64,000 nt of DNA. Source: Chloranthus sessilifolius (taxonomy: Eukaryota > Streptophyta > Magnoliopsida > Chloranthales > Chloranthaceae). Below, piece after piece: positions 21,337 through 33,303 of the stretch (positions are counted from its first letter, which is position 1; each line of letters opens with the position of its first letter). The notes beneath the pieces are model-generated. The model saw nothing but the letters and a program-made list of their open reading frames with translations. It was not told where the DNA came from and did no database searches. Made by a program: the position numbers and the translations under genes. The DNA is taken from assembly GCA_021018995.1 (NCBI GenBank), contig CM037598.1:73674671-73738670 (forward strand), in the 5' to 3' direction.

Positions 21337-22884
21337 TGACTTGTTCTTATTATGGTATATTATATTTATATTAAATTCAAGTCTTAACCTATTATAAGCG
21401 CACAATAAAAATCATAATACTATCATAGGATCGTTCCCACGAGGAATTTTGTTATCTAATTTCTTTTGTTTTATCCTTTATTCAAATTCTTGTCTTTAAA
21501 AATTATTATTTATCTTTAATATCTAATCTATTGGAGAAATATGAATAAAAGAATGGTTGTTTAATCTAAAGTGCATAAAATAAATCCTAATCCTCCTTCT
21601 TCAGATCAAGGTCATCAATCTTAATCTTCATCTATCAAATATTTATAAAATTTAAACAGTACTGTTACATTATATTTCTAGTCTCTTAGTATTGGTCGTC
21701 AATCAATTCTAGGATCCTATCAATACCAATTTAATCTAATCAACAACTTCCTAAAATCTGGGCGTCAATCAAACCTTAGAAAATTGAAGATGGAAAAGTA
21801 AACCCGTTACACTAATCTGCAAATTCTAACCTGAGTCGTCAATTCAAATTAAAACTTAAAGATGTTTATAAAGCAAATAAATCTAAACTAGAAAGCAAAG
21901 TAAAATATATGCTTCACCCCTCAGTTGCAGTCATCAATTGCTCCTGAGAAATTACAGATATCTACAGTAATCTTCAACACTCAATTGCAGTCATCAATTG
22001 CTCTTGAAAAACCTCTGATATCTAATCTACTCTAACTAGTATACACTACTGATCGGAAGAAAATCTAACCTCACGCATCAATTGATATTGAAATTCTTCG
22101 ATGCTTATTCCTATGCCGAGCTCTCTTATTTATAGTTCATAAGGAGCCGGTTTACAAAGATCTAATTCTAATAAAATAAACTACTAGAAATACAAGTTTC
22201 CTAATATAACTCTAATTCCTAATTTTATCTTTCTTTTGCTGCCGCGGTTGATATACTTTTAGAACTTTCTTTATTCTTCAGCAATAGAGTCCTTCAAAGT
22301 CTTCTTCATCAATTTCCTAAGATCCGTGATTCGCCAGACATCTAATTCAAGAGATCTTCTATTTCTGGTTCATGGCGGTGATAGTTATCACATGATCAGC
22401 AGCAGTGAACTAAACTTTTTGTAGAATTGCTAATAACGATTTTCTATTCTTTCTTCTTTAGTGGAAAATCGTAAATTATAATTTTCTGCTTTCAATAGGG
22501 TTCATAGAGGGAAAATCGCAAAAGACAATTCTTCAATTTTATCGTTTTTTATGACTTAGACTTGGCGGACGATTCTCTGAAAAATCGTAAATACTTCTCT
22601 TCCTTGAGCGTTTTCTTCTGTAGAATCGTAAATTACAATTCTTTGGCTTCTTGTAGTCTCTCACTCTGGGGAAATCATAAATAGCAATTTTTCATTCTTT
22701 TAATAGGTGGAGCTTCCATCTTTCAATCTATTATCATTCTTACTACTTTTTCAATTACTTTTGACAAATATTATCACTTTGGCCCTATTTTACTACTTTT
22801 CCTTTATATCTGCATATTAATAACTTATTAGTAGCAACCTATGGTCTAGCATCATAAGTTAAGGGTGATAAAATGGTAAATTAT
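21337..22884 (-). repeat. LTR of Ath-4, truncated at its start
   Basis: About 1.55 kb. It has a TATA box on the minus strand at 22123-22135 (CTATAAATAAGAG), an Athila-like block at about 21420-21450 (CCTCGTGGGAACGATCC on the minus strand), and a U3 array at 22430-22700 with about five copies of AATCGTAAATTACAATT or variants. That motif is close to self-complementary, differing mainly by C/T changes. The block TCAATTGCTC.TGA.AAA is also repeated at 21925 and 21985. Confidence 0.7.
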
Positions 22885-25800
22885 GTGACTGAGCGGTGCT
22901 GAGGATGAGGGTGTTGAGGATCAGGGTGGGAGGCGTATCCCGTTAGAGGAGTTCTTTGCATGAGACCAGGTAGGTACCCGTGAGCAAGAGTTCCTTTCCT
23001 TACTTAGACACTTAGGTTATAGCGCAGACTTCCTAGGATCTGGAAACCCTTTTATTTACGTCGAACTTGCTTTTGTTATTGGTTGTGTGCATAATGTTTA
23101 TATCTAGTTCTAGGCCATGTCTAGGTTACTGTTTTTGTAGCGCTTTTATCATGTTTTGCATGTTCATCATAAATTATCGTGGTGGTTTGCTTTTATTGCT
23201 TAGTGTAGTCGTAGGTGCTAGTCTTATGTCATTTGTTTCTTTTTGTTTATGATTTATCATTTGGTAGGAGCCTCCGCAGATGGCTATCAGCTCGACGTGG
23301 TCTTAGTCTCACATATGGTATCGCCCCTTGCCTGAGTTCCAGTGGGCACGGTTGGCATCTTTTGGCTTCGGGCCGATCCTGGAGTTGAAGCCCTTTTTGG
23401 TTGATCGTGCTTTGATTGCAGCAATCCTGGAGAGGTGGAGGGAGGAGCAGCAGGCATTGCTTTTCCCAGTTGGGATGATGTTGTCGACCCGGAAGGATTA
23501 GGTCTGCATTATTGGGCTTCGATTTGAGGGGGAGCCGATCACGGGGCAGATGGCCAGAGATTATATGAGGGTATGCGAGGAGATTCTCGGCGTCACATAT
23601 CGATCAAGTGGCTCGAGGCCAGGGATGGTCCGAGTGACTTGGTTTTTTGACACTTTTGTCAGTGGGTTCGTCCCTTCGAGGCATCATTCGGAGCCGAGGG
23701 CACCATTCGAGTCACGTTGTGTGGAGATGGCCCATCGAGAGGCCGTGGTTGAGCCATGGTTAGCGGTGGCTCGAGTGCTTCAGGCCTTTTTTATGCACTT
23801 CTTTGGTGCGGTGCTCTTTTCTTCATCGACTTGAGGGTGTGTCACCGAGTTATTTTTTAGACTTCTTAGGGATTTAGACCGGGTCTCTACTTATGCTTTG
23901 GGTGCAACCGCATTGTTGCATATTTACGAGTAGCTCTACCATCGAGGACGAGGTGTCGCAACGATTGGGGGTTTCCTTCCTTTTCTTCAGGTGGGTTTTA
24001 GTTAATCGTTGGTGTTACGGTATCTCTGTTGTCTAGTCCTTCATTGTAGTGACAGTTTTTTTGGTGTTTCATGTGTTCTAGTTTTGTGCATATGATCATT
24101 TTGCCTTCCTTCACCCCCGTGTTCCAACGGAGGTTACTTTCACATTCCCGCAGATGCATGTGTGGATGATAGCATTGGGGCATCGACGTTGGTCTTCGGA
24201 TCTTCAGATCGTGCGTGGTCTTTTCGAGGACATGCATGAGGGGCAGGTATATATCATTGTGTACACATTTTGTTTCGTTTTGTTTTGGGCTTTAGACTCT
24301 AAGGCTTTACTGATGGGTTGGCTTGCTTATTCGGTTGTAGGTGATTTGGAGGCGTTACGGGGTTAGAGAGGACGCCGATGTGCCCGTTATATGGACTGGT
24401 TGGCCCTTCTTTGATGTGGATATCTTGGTCCATTGCTTTGAGAAGGTGGAGTGGATCCACCTATCCTGGGTGACACGTTAGTTGGGGCTCCCACAGGGAG
24501 TCCCTTTAGAGATCCACCACAGGGTGGCGAAGAGGATGACTGGTCCCCCGGGTCGAGACTTTGCAAGATGGATGGTGGCTCAGATAGCTGATTTTAGAGC
24601 TGGGTGGACCAGGGTGATGGGGGTGCGCGATGAGGTGGATGCCCGAGAGTTTGTGAGATGGTTCGAGGGGTTGGATGGTGGGCGCCTCTTCACACATCCC
24701 TTCCACTGGTGTGTCTCTTTCACGGTCAGGGGACTTAAGTCAGCTTCGGGATTGAGGGAGAGATTGGTCGCGTTAGAGCGGGGCCATTTTATTGCGAGTG
24801 TCCATGGAGCGTTGGACGCTCTTCATAGGGCGATGGAGCAAACAAGGTGCTCTCCTTGTCCTGATGAGGAGATGTTACATTCTCTGGCTTCCTTGGTTGC
24901 TCAGGCTAGGGCAGCGGAGGATGACCTGAGGGTTCAGCGGTGGAGACCTGAAGATCTCTGGTGAGTGTACTTGTTTGCGAGTTTCATCTATTTCTATCTC
25001 TAGTCACCTTAGTTTAATAGTCTTGTTTGATTCTTATTTATCAGATTGAGAGAGAGAGCAAGGTCACCCATCAGGCGGCATTGCTCGAGTGCTACCACAG
25101 TCAGCAGCAGGCTGATTGGGAGATAGCGGCTAGCCTACGTTCTGAGATCAGTCGACTAGTGAGGGTTTGTATTAGTTTTAATTACTCGTTAGAATTTGTA
25201 AACCGGTCAGGTCTGATGTTTTTATTGATACTTACAGAGGGTGGAGCTTGCCACTGTTGGGGATTCTGCTCTGATGTTTGATCCATCTTCAGTCGCCTCT
25301 TCAGTCGGGAGGATCCGACGATGGCTCAGCTCCGAGCCGAGCTGGAGCACTAGGTGAGTTTCTTCGATCTTCTGAGTTATTTGATTTTGTGTTGTTTAGT
25401 GGTTTGTCAATATCATGTGTTATGTCTTTTTATCATTGTCTTGCCGAGGATCTCCAAACAAGGGAGGCGACTGCTGCTTCTCTGCGCCCAAAGAGTCAGG
25501 TATAATTGCTTTGTTCATTTGGTATTTTTATTTGGGTTAGTTTGTCTCACTTTGTTTTGATCTAACATGTTTTGTGTTGGTTCATTTTGTTTTTTTTGTG
25601 TAGGTTACTCCTGACTCTACTCTCGAGGTTCCTCCTCAGGAGTCTACTCCTATTCCTATTCAGGTATTTTTTAGTTAGTGTATTTGTTATCTATTCGTGA
25701 TTGCTCATTAGGGGTTTGGTTATCTGATGCATTTATTGTTCCATGTTGCGGCTATCCACATTTGTTGTCCCTTTAGTGCCACCGGCTGATCCGATGGCTG

Positions 25801-26293
25801 CCGCGACTGTCAAGCGTCTCCTCAGGGAGAGGGTGGTTCTGGTATGCTTCTCTTTTCTTCAACTTTTCCTTATTTTGCAAATGTATTGGTCTTCTGACTT
25901 GGTGTGGTTGTGCAGGCTCGACAGCTTGAGGAGTCACGTCTAGAGGTACCACGAGCACGTGCTACTCCAGTGGTGAGGCGGACCCTTAGTGATGCGCATA
26001 GTCGTGAGGACCTGCTGGTGAATCTAATCATTACGTAGGGGACTCAAACCGAGGTGTTGGAGGCTAAGCGTCGGTCGATGCGAGTGGAGATGCGGGAGGC
26101 CATAAATTGGCTGGAGTATCGTCTGATGAGGAGCGAGCGGGGAGTGCGCAGGATGGTTGGTCAGCCTGCTGGATTTGAGTCGAGGGCTGAGGGCTCTTCG
26201 ACTGGGCAGCCTCGTCGCACGACATGTGACCGTGTCAAAGATTATGTCCGTGAGGACTCCATTATTCAAGAGTTACTTGCTGGGTGTCCTTGA
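22885..26293 (+). pseudogene. Antisense gene of Tat-2: plant-mobile-domain protein, multi-exon
   Basis: Plus strand, opposite to Tat-2. Exons by splice signals: ...-22969, 23268-23990, 24154-24246, 24341-24960, 25045-about 25164, about 25240-25353, then short exons to 26293; early part cut by the Ath-4 junction. The exon at 23268 encodes PEFQWARLASFGFGPILEL, ALIAAILERWREEQQALLFP and GLRFEGEPITGQM, the core pattern of the plant mobile domain, then RDLDRVSTYALGA. The exon at 24341 ends in a helical, Arg-rich region; later exons are coiled-coil-like with Pro-rich linkers. Stops at 23500, 23832, 23932 and 24479 break it. It is a homologue of antisense gene A of Tat-1 in the same place relative to integrase. 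Confidence 0.7.
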
Positions 26294-28122
26294 TCTTGAT
26301 CGAGGCGGACTACAAATCAGGTGAGTGAGGGGGGTTCAGTTGCGGGGCCTCCTCATTTTCAGGATTGTCCACCGACTCCGGGTGCCAGGTGTGTGCTTTC
26401 AAAGGACTAGACTCCTAATCTTCGAGCTGATGGCACTAGGGATAGTGGTGAGCAACCATCCGAGAGGCAGCACAGGGAGTAGAGGTGTGTGTATATTTTT
26501 GTGTTCATTGTCCGTGTTCATTGTATCTACAGGGGGTATGCTCCCGGTGGCGGGTGTAAAAAGAAAATTTTGATACAAGGATATATATTTTTGGTTTGGA
26601 TGTACCTAACTCGGCTTTTCCTTTTGTGTTACCTCTCATACTTTATTTGTCTGTCCTTGGTGCCGTCGGCTGTTATTGGGAGTTGTATATTTTCTGAGTT
26701 GGCCCAGTAATAGTTGAAGGTCACTGTCTCTACACATAAGGAGTAAGGTTGTTAGTAATTCTATTTTCCCCCTTGCTGATTGTCAAGGGGGAGGTATCTC
26801 AGACCGGGGCCTGGTGGTGAAAAATATGAGTTTTGTCTCTTTTTCTTTTTTTTTTCTTCTCTTTTTTTTTATACTATTACAAAGGGAAAGGAAAATAGTG
26901 TAACAAGGAAAGCAAATAATTGAAAGAGAATAAAATAAAAATAAAAAAAATGCCCCAGTGTAGGAGCATAGCATAATTGGCAACGTAGTATCTCTGGTAG
27001 CATCCCTTGGGGGACAACTTCATTATTCTGCATCTTCTTTGCGGCAAGCATGAGCGTTTAATGCGATTCTAAAAAAAATGCCCTAGTGTCGAGGTGCAAT
27101 GGAGCTTTTATGAATTTTCGATGAATACTTTGGGTCCACGTGGAGCCAGGTGTATTCAGTGAGTTAGTTTTGAAGAAACATCTATTGATAGTGTCATCGA
27201 ACCAGGGGAGTTGTTTTGGTTACATCAGCTGCCTATTGGGGGCTTACCTTTGTGGTGATCATCCTATTTCGTGGTCATTATTTTGGAGTAGTGCGATAGG
27301 TATAGTAGGTGATTGCATCAGTCGTCATTCATTGGTTTTCGGCTTCATTCCTAGAAATATCCGAGAGGCTTCCAATTTAGTGTCTAAAGAAAAAAATAAA
27401 AAACGTGAAAGAGGGGTAAGGCTCAGTGATGTGGGAGAATAGTTTGTATCTGATTCTTTCTAAAAGAGATGAGTAACAGTCTTTTTCTCAAGGTGGGTAT
27501 GGGGTGCCATATTGAGCTCTTCGGCATATTTTAGTACCATCAAAGTCTCACATTCTATGATTAGCAGAAGTTTATCCTCCTCCCACCTCCTTATGATGAC
27601 ATCTAGTAGTATGGGACACTAGGGATGCCTTCGCGGTTTACTTATGCTTCCCTGAGCTCATTGACTTGTTCATTCGTCGTATTGCTCTCACTCGATTTTT
27701 TGTATATGTATTTTTTCTTCCTACTTTTCTCTCTTTTTTTGAAAGCAACTTGTTAACACAAGAATGATGAGTTTTGATTAAACCTAGCATCTTTATTTTT
27801 TTCACACTCTAATGTCTCCTCTAATGGCGGGGAAAGGGAAATGAGAATCGGGTGTTATTTATGATTTTGAAAGAGGTCAAGTATGTCACTCGTCCTTTTA
27901 TCAAGTTGCCCGAATAAGAAGGTGGGCAGTAAATCAGAAGTCTTAAGGATACTCCGGGGATTGAAGACATACGACCAACGAATGGGTCGTGACAACTACA
28001 AGGGTGATAGATATAAGTATTTGGCTACGGGATGTGATGATCACAGGGTTAAGGGTAGTATTTCTAAGATACATGATGCTCCAAGGGCTAGGGAGTTCTT
28101 ACCCATCCTGGTTCACCAACTT
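26294..28122 (-). other. Tat-2 region between integrase and antisense gene, non-coding
   Basis: No supported gene. Contains A/T runs (26840-26950, 27700-27740). Unlike Tat-1, no DUF7745-like gene is seen here. Short frames (27140-27442, 27883-28227) match nothing. Confidence 0.55.
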
Positions 28123-29128
28123 TTATGCATTCCCTGGATATGCGATTGCTATAACATATGGGCGCTCCCAGTTCGGTTTCAGTTTCCCTTTTGGATGAAC
28201 GTGTTTGGAGGGTATGATTTTCTTTAAGACTAATTCTCTGATGTAAAAAGTTTGCTCGAGGACTTTCTTATCGTAAGCCCTGGCCACTCTCCTTTGATAA
28301 ACCTGAGCGTGGTCAGGTGCCCTTAGACACATCTCATCAAGTTTCTCTAGCTCGGCGAGCTAAGCAATTCTCCTTTCATCTAAGGATAGTTGATCATTAA
28401 GTTGAATTCGTAAGGATGGTATCTGTATTTTATAGGGTAGGATTGCTTTCATACCATAGGTAAGGAGGTAAGGAGTTTGGCCAGTGGCCGTGCGAATAGA
28501 GGTCCTGTAGACCCAGAGTGCCTCGGGTAATCGTTCAGGCCAATCGGCTCCATTGCTCGTCTCCATTGTTCGTTTTAGAATCTAGATTAGAGTCTTATTC
28601 ATAGCTTCTACTTGTCTGTTGCCTTGAGAGTAGAATGGTGATGAGTGATGTAGATCGATGCCAAACTTCTTACACAATTTCTTCATCTTCTCTACAATAA
28701 ATTACGGTCTGTTGTCGGTGACAAACATCTTAGGTAATCTAAATTGGGTGATGATTTTCTGAATGATAAACTTCACGAGCATTGAAGCAGTGATTTTGAC
28801 ATATGATTTAACTTCTGCCCATTTAGTGTAGTACTTGGTTACTGTGACGATAAATGCATGCTTGTGAGTGTTCCCGACTGTGTCCGTGAAAGGGTTAATA
28901 ATGTCTAAGGCCCACATTGAGAACAGCCATGGTGAGGTTATAGGGTTCAATACAACTGATGGGGCTTTCATAAGCGCGGCATATTCTTGGCATTGCTTTT
29001 AGCATTTGACGTAAAGGTGGTAATATCATTGTCAGCCAGAAGTAGCCTTGTCGCACAATCTGATCTGCGAGTCTCTGTCTTCTAGCGTGGGCACTGCAGG
29101 CACTGGCATGCGCTTCTCTGATGATATA
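28123..29128 (-). pseudogene. Tat-2 integrase, decayed
   Basis: From high to low coordinate: core start with WALDIINPF (28900s, first catalytic Asp), the second core Asp in FVTDNRP (28702), a region with WVYRTSIRTATGQTPYLLTYGM (28440-28510), and the end KGKLKPNWERPYV (28140-28190). Segments lie in different frames with stops between. The first zinc-finger part is degraded. It would join element cDNA to host DNA; this copy cannot. Confidence 0.8.
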
Positions 29129-30294
29129 TTATCCTTCAGTTGTCATAATGCATTGTAACAGTACTCCTTTAGTAAAGGCTTCCTTGTATAGTATCTCGCC
29201 TAAGATGCAAAATCGGGCGCATTGATTTATTATAGTCTTCTGTTCAATCTTCGTGGCATACGGAGGGACATGTTGATGCTTTAGAAAATTCCATATGTCG
29301 AAGTACCATGGTTGTCCATCATCGGTGGGTGATTTCTCGAATCTGAAGGTTGCGGCATTGGTTTCTATTTTGGCAAAGTTTTCTGCCGTGATTACTTCAT
29401 TTCGCTCTTGTGACCTGGGGAGGACTGGTATCTTTTGCTTAACTGTCCATGCCACCTCATGTGCAGGTACTATTAGCTTTTCGATGAAAAAGGATTTTGT
29501 GCTTTGTCCGATCGGTATTTGAATGACTGAGGATAATGTGGCGAGGGAATTAGCGAGCTCATTTTCTAGTCTAGGGATGTATGTGAAATAAATTTTCTCA
29601 AACTTCTTTATCAGGTATTGAGTTGTTTCTAGGTACGCCATCAGTCTTCTCTCTTTAGTCTTCCATTCTTTGATGACTTGTGATATTACGAGCTTGGAGT
29701 CGCTGATGGTTTTCAACTGTTTGGCGTCCAATTGCAATGTTGCTCGTAGTCCAGCTGTGAAGGCTTCATACTCTGCGACGTTATTAGTGACGGGGGAATC
29801 TAATTGAAAAGCTTTAGGCATGACAACTCCTTATGGGCTTAGCAAGGCTATTCTGATGTCTTTCCCTTTATGGTTGAGAGCTCCGTCAAAGTAAAATGTC
29901 AATGAGGTTTTGTCGTTCTCTTCATGGTGAATCATGAGTAGGTCTTCATCAGGGAAATCTGCGTGTACGGGATCACTGCTGGGAGTGGGAGGTCTACGAG
30001 GTAATCAACAATTGTATGTCCTTCGATTAATTTTTGCGTAACATAAGTGATGTCGAACTCCTATAGTAGCATATGCCAGCGAGTGATTTTTTCGGATGTA
30101 GTGGACTTCTCGAATATGTACTTCAGAGGGTCCATGCGTGCTAACACTAATATCCTATGCGCTCTAAAGTAATGTCATAGTTTCATCGAGGCCCACACTA
30201 GTGCGAGGCACTTCTTCTCCGTTGGAGTGTATTTCCGTTCGTATTCGACCATCATCCTGCTGAGGTAGTAAATGGCCTTCTTTCTCTTGCCGTC
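29129..30294 (-). pseudogene. Tat-2 RNase H and second RNase H, decayed
   Basis: The frame 29129-29821 carries the archaeal-type RNase H: NNVAEYEAFTAGL (Glu), ISDSKLVISQ (Asp) and ANSLATLSS, where the last Asp of the usual ADALA is replaced by Asn-Ser. The opening Asp motif (YFDGALN) lies just upstream, separated by TAA near 29827. The first RNase H (29900-30294) is split by stops. The double RNase H confirms the Tat lineage. Confidence 0.8.
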
Positions 30295-31438
30295 TTATTC
30301 ATATTGTCCTAAGATTACCTCCATTGCTTTTTTGTTGGCTAACACATAGAGGATCATGGGCCTTCCAAGAATTGGTGGGTTGAGGAGGTACATTTTGATG
30401 CTATCGAAGGCTTGTTGACACTGGTCATCCCACTTGTATTCGGCTCCTCCTTTAAGTAGTCTATTGAAAGGGTCGCATCTGTCTGAGTGATGGGAGATAA
30501 ATCTTCTAATGAATTGCAATTTTTCTATCAGGCCTTGTAATTCTTTGATGTTGCTGGAGGTGGCATCTCAAGGATAGCTCTGACTTTTACAGGGTCGACT
30601 TCAATCCCTCGCTTGCTAACTATGAAGCCGAGTAGTTTTTCGGAAGTGACTCCGAACACACATTTCTTTGGGTTCATTTTCAATTGATATTTCTCGAATC
30701 TTTGTAATACATGTTGGAGTGCTTCAGCATGTCCTGCCCGCGTTTGGGACTTAACTAATATGTCATCGATGTAGACCTCTACACATTTGTACATCATGTC
30801 ATGAAATATATCCATTATGGCGCGTTGGTACATGGCTCCTGCATTCTTGTGGCCGAAAGGCATGACGACGTAGCAGTAAGTCTCCCATGGCATGGTGAAA
30901 GAAGTCTTCTCTTGGTCGGGTTCTACTAATCTAATCTGATTATACCCAGAGAAACCATCCATAAAGGATAACATATCATGCATGATGGTGTTATTGACCA
31001 AAGTGTCAATCACGAGAGTGGGAAGTTATCTTTTGGGCATGCCTGGTTGAGGTTTCAGAAGTCGATGCATACCCGGACTCTGCCATCTTTCTTGGCGACA
31101 GGTAGTATGTTGGTGACCCATTTGGGATAGAGGGCAACTCAGATAAATTTTGATTTGTGTAGTTTGTCAACTTCCTCTTTGACTTGAAGTGCAACTTGTG
31201 GGTGCATCCTTCTGAGTTTCTACTTAATAGGTTTCGCATCGGGTTTTAGGACCAGAGGATGTTCTACTAGGCTTGAGTCCAGTCTAGGCATGCCTTCATA
31301 GGACCATGCAAAAGAGCTGAGGTGGTCTTGCAGGACTTGGATAATTTGTTGTCGTTCCTTGGGGTTGAGTGTTGCACTAATTAGCAGCTTCTTGGGCTTC
31401 TCCTCGGTGTCGAAGTTGATTTCTTCAGTGGGTTCCAC
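30295..31438 (-). pseudogene. Tat-2 reverse transcriptase, decayed
   Basis: RT start at 31438-31220 (FAWSYEGMPRLDSSLVEH), frameshifted middle (31239-31006), then an intact core 31013-30528 with LSFMDGFSGYNQI, MPFGHKNAGAMYQRAI and the active site VYIDDILVKSQ, and thumb/connection 30519-30295. At least three frame changes separate the pieces. The core keeps the catalytic YIDD. Confidence 0.88.
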
Positions 31439-33298
31439 GGCGGCTTGGGTTTGGTCGTCGAAGCGTTTGATGACCTGTTAGAAGTCTTGTGTTTCTTCAG
31501 TGGTGGGTGCTCCTTCTTCATCATCTGTGAGTTCATAGACTGCGAAATGGCTACACTGGGGAGTTAGTTTTTCGAGAGGTAACCCTTCATCAGGGCAACT
31601 AATGACTGCAATGTCCTTAGTCAAGTGTAAGTCAAGGCTACCAATTCTCCTCTCAAAGTCGTGGAGTATCTCGTCGGGTATGATTACCAGCTTATTACTT
31701 CGTCGGAATGCTTGGCAGCTTTGTGAGGAAGAGGTAGTAGGGTTGCGCCGGTCAGAGTCGGTGTGAGGCTCCATAGGGTGATTCTGTATATCTGCTATTA
31801 CTTCTTTGCCGACGCGATCGATGCCTGTAGCCTTAAGGAAAAGGTCCCTTGGTGGGTCACGGATGGTCTAGGGATGAAGGGCTCCCTCTCTTTTCTGAAA
31901 TTTTCTACTTTTTTAGGCTTTTATATTTTTAGATTTTTATGGTCTTTCAGATTTTCTTTTTTTTTTATTTTTGATAATAAGTATGGTACAGGATCGGTTG
32001 TCTGAAAAGGAACCAGCAGAGTTATTTGCTCTAGTTGACGGGCGAGATGGCTACTGGAGCCGTTCGTGCAATTCTTTGGTAATGCGGACTCGTTTTGAGT
32101 TTGGCAATTTTTTTTTTAGTCCTCATCGGGTGCAATCCTCTGGATGAGTGATGCTGGCGGTGGTGTTGCTGATGTCCTGACTTTTCCTAGCATATTGACT
32201 GCTTCATATTTTAAAGGGCTTTAAAGATCATAGTCGGCTAGGCTTTCGTCCTCTGAGCTAGAGTGAAGTTGTCCTTCCTGTTGGGGCTCGTCTTCTTGAT
32301 GATCCCTGGGGTCGGCGACTTCATAGTATGCTAGGATGAGCGCGCATGCATGACAGGGAGGCTGGTATGGGTAAGAGATGCAATTCCATCCTTCAGGACT
32401 GGTGTCGAGCTCATCTTCTTGGTCTAATAGTGCCTGGAGACCTAGGTTGATCTGTTCCACTAATTCGAGCGTAGGGAGATCAATCCAATAGTCTTCATCA
32501 TCGCTCGATGGCAATTGTCATTCTTCCTCGAAGGATTTCCAAAATATTTGAAGTTGCGGTGCGTCCAAGGACTGGGGAGTATCTAGTTCAAGTTCCTCCT
32601 TGAATTCTATGAGGGTGACGTGAGTTTCTTCTTTCATGGTTATTCGCCAAATTTCTCGCAAGATGCCCCTTTCACACCGTATTAGGATGGATGTGCACAA
32701 GTTACAATATGGTATCTCTGGGTAAGGACAACGGCATGGACACCGCCAATAATGAAGTATAGGTCGGTAGTCAAATTCATCGTCAGATCCTGAATCTTCA
32801 TCTCGGGGGCGGTTAATTTCCTCAAGCAATTTGAAATGCTCCGCCCTCAGGAGATCTTCTAATTTTATGTCAGTAAGGTTCCTCCAGTGGTCTTCTTCTT
32901 CGCTCGACATCGAGAACCAATCTTCTTCTACCGATTCGTGAGGCTGGAGAAATTGGGGAGATTGGGGGGCAATTGATTCGGGTTCTCCCTCATTCTCTAG
33001 TGTTGTGATATGGAAGTCTTCCTTGTCGGTTGAGGCCCAGTCTTCTATGTGTGGCCTAAGCTCCGAAGATTCTTCCATTCTTTCTTTCATAAATTGCTCA
33101 GTATCGAATAGGGGTCCAACTCCTTCGAGTGGTTTGTCGATGTCGTCATTTAGGTTTGTCAGATCCGTGAATACCCTAGCCATTTGCTCAATCTCGGCCT
33201 CCTGCGATTTGGCAAGGGGTACTTCTTTCCGTTTTGATATGTCAGCTTTTTCTGTAGTCCCATAGAAGAAGTGGTCATACAGAGACCATTTTGGAGAG
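31439..33298 (-). pseudogene. Tat-2 acidic spacer protein between G-patch and RT
   Basis: The frame 33183-32518 (open upstream to 33298) is very acidic (Glu/Asp-rich, DWFSMSSEEEDHWRNL, DSGSDDEFDYRP) with a Cys/Pro cluster (RCPCRCPYPEIPYCNLC). A related repeat follows at 32514-32221 (SSDDEDYW...CHACALI). Then decayed sequence to 31478-31774. No known domain. The Cys cluster could bind metal; that is a guess. Ath-A inserted at its upstream edge. Confidence 0.6.
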
Positions 33299-33303
33299 GT
33301 AGG
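33299..33303. repeat. Target site duplication GTAGG, left copy
   Basis: GTAGG directly before the Ath-A LTR (33304). The identical five bases follow the other LTR at 49851-49855. Five-base duplications are normal for Ty3/gypsy integration. Confidence 0.9.

Larger units (their letters stand above)
21148..22884 (-). mobile_element. Ath-4: Athila-type 5' end fragment
   Basis: Minus strand: LTR (22884 down to 21337), primer site (21330-21311) and a short AT-rich leader, then the sequence runs into Tat-1. No gag or pol follows. The left edge near 21150-21300 is not exact. The LTR start (TG end) is missing: homology to other Athila LTRs begins about a dozen bases in (ATAATTTACCATTTTATCAC versus GAAAAATACCATTTTTCAC), right next to the Tat-2 antisense gene, so both are truncated at that junction. 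Confidence 0.65.

Noticed and set aside
23550..23834. Free-standing 94-codon gene
   Set aside because: It is the middle of a larger exon (23268-23990) of the Tat-2 antisense gene, limited by stop codons.
26783..27051. Short hydrophobic frames
   Set aside because: They are low-complexity translations of T-rich DNA in the Tat-2 non-coding region.
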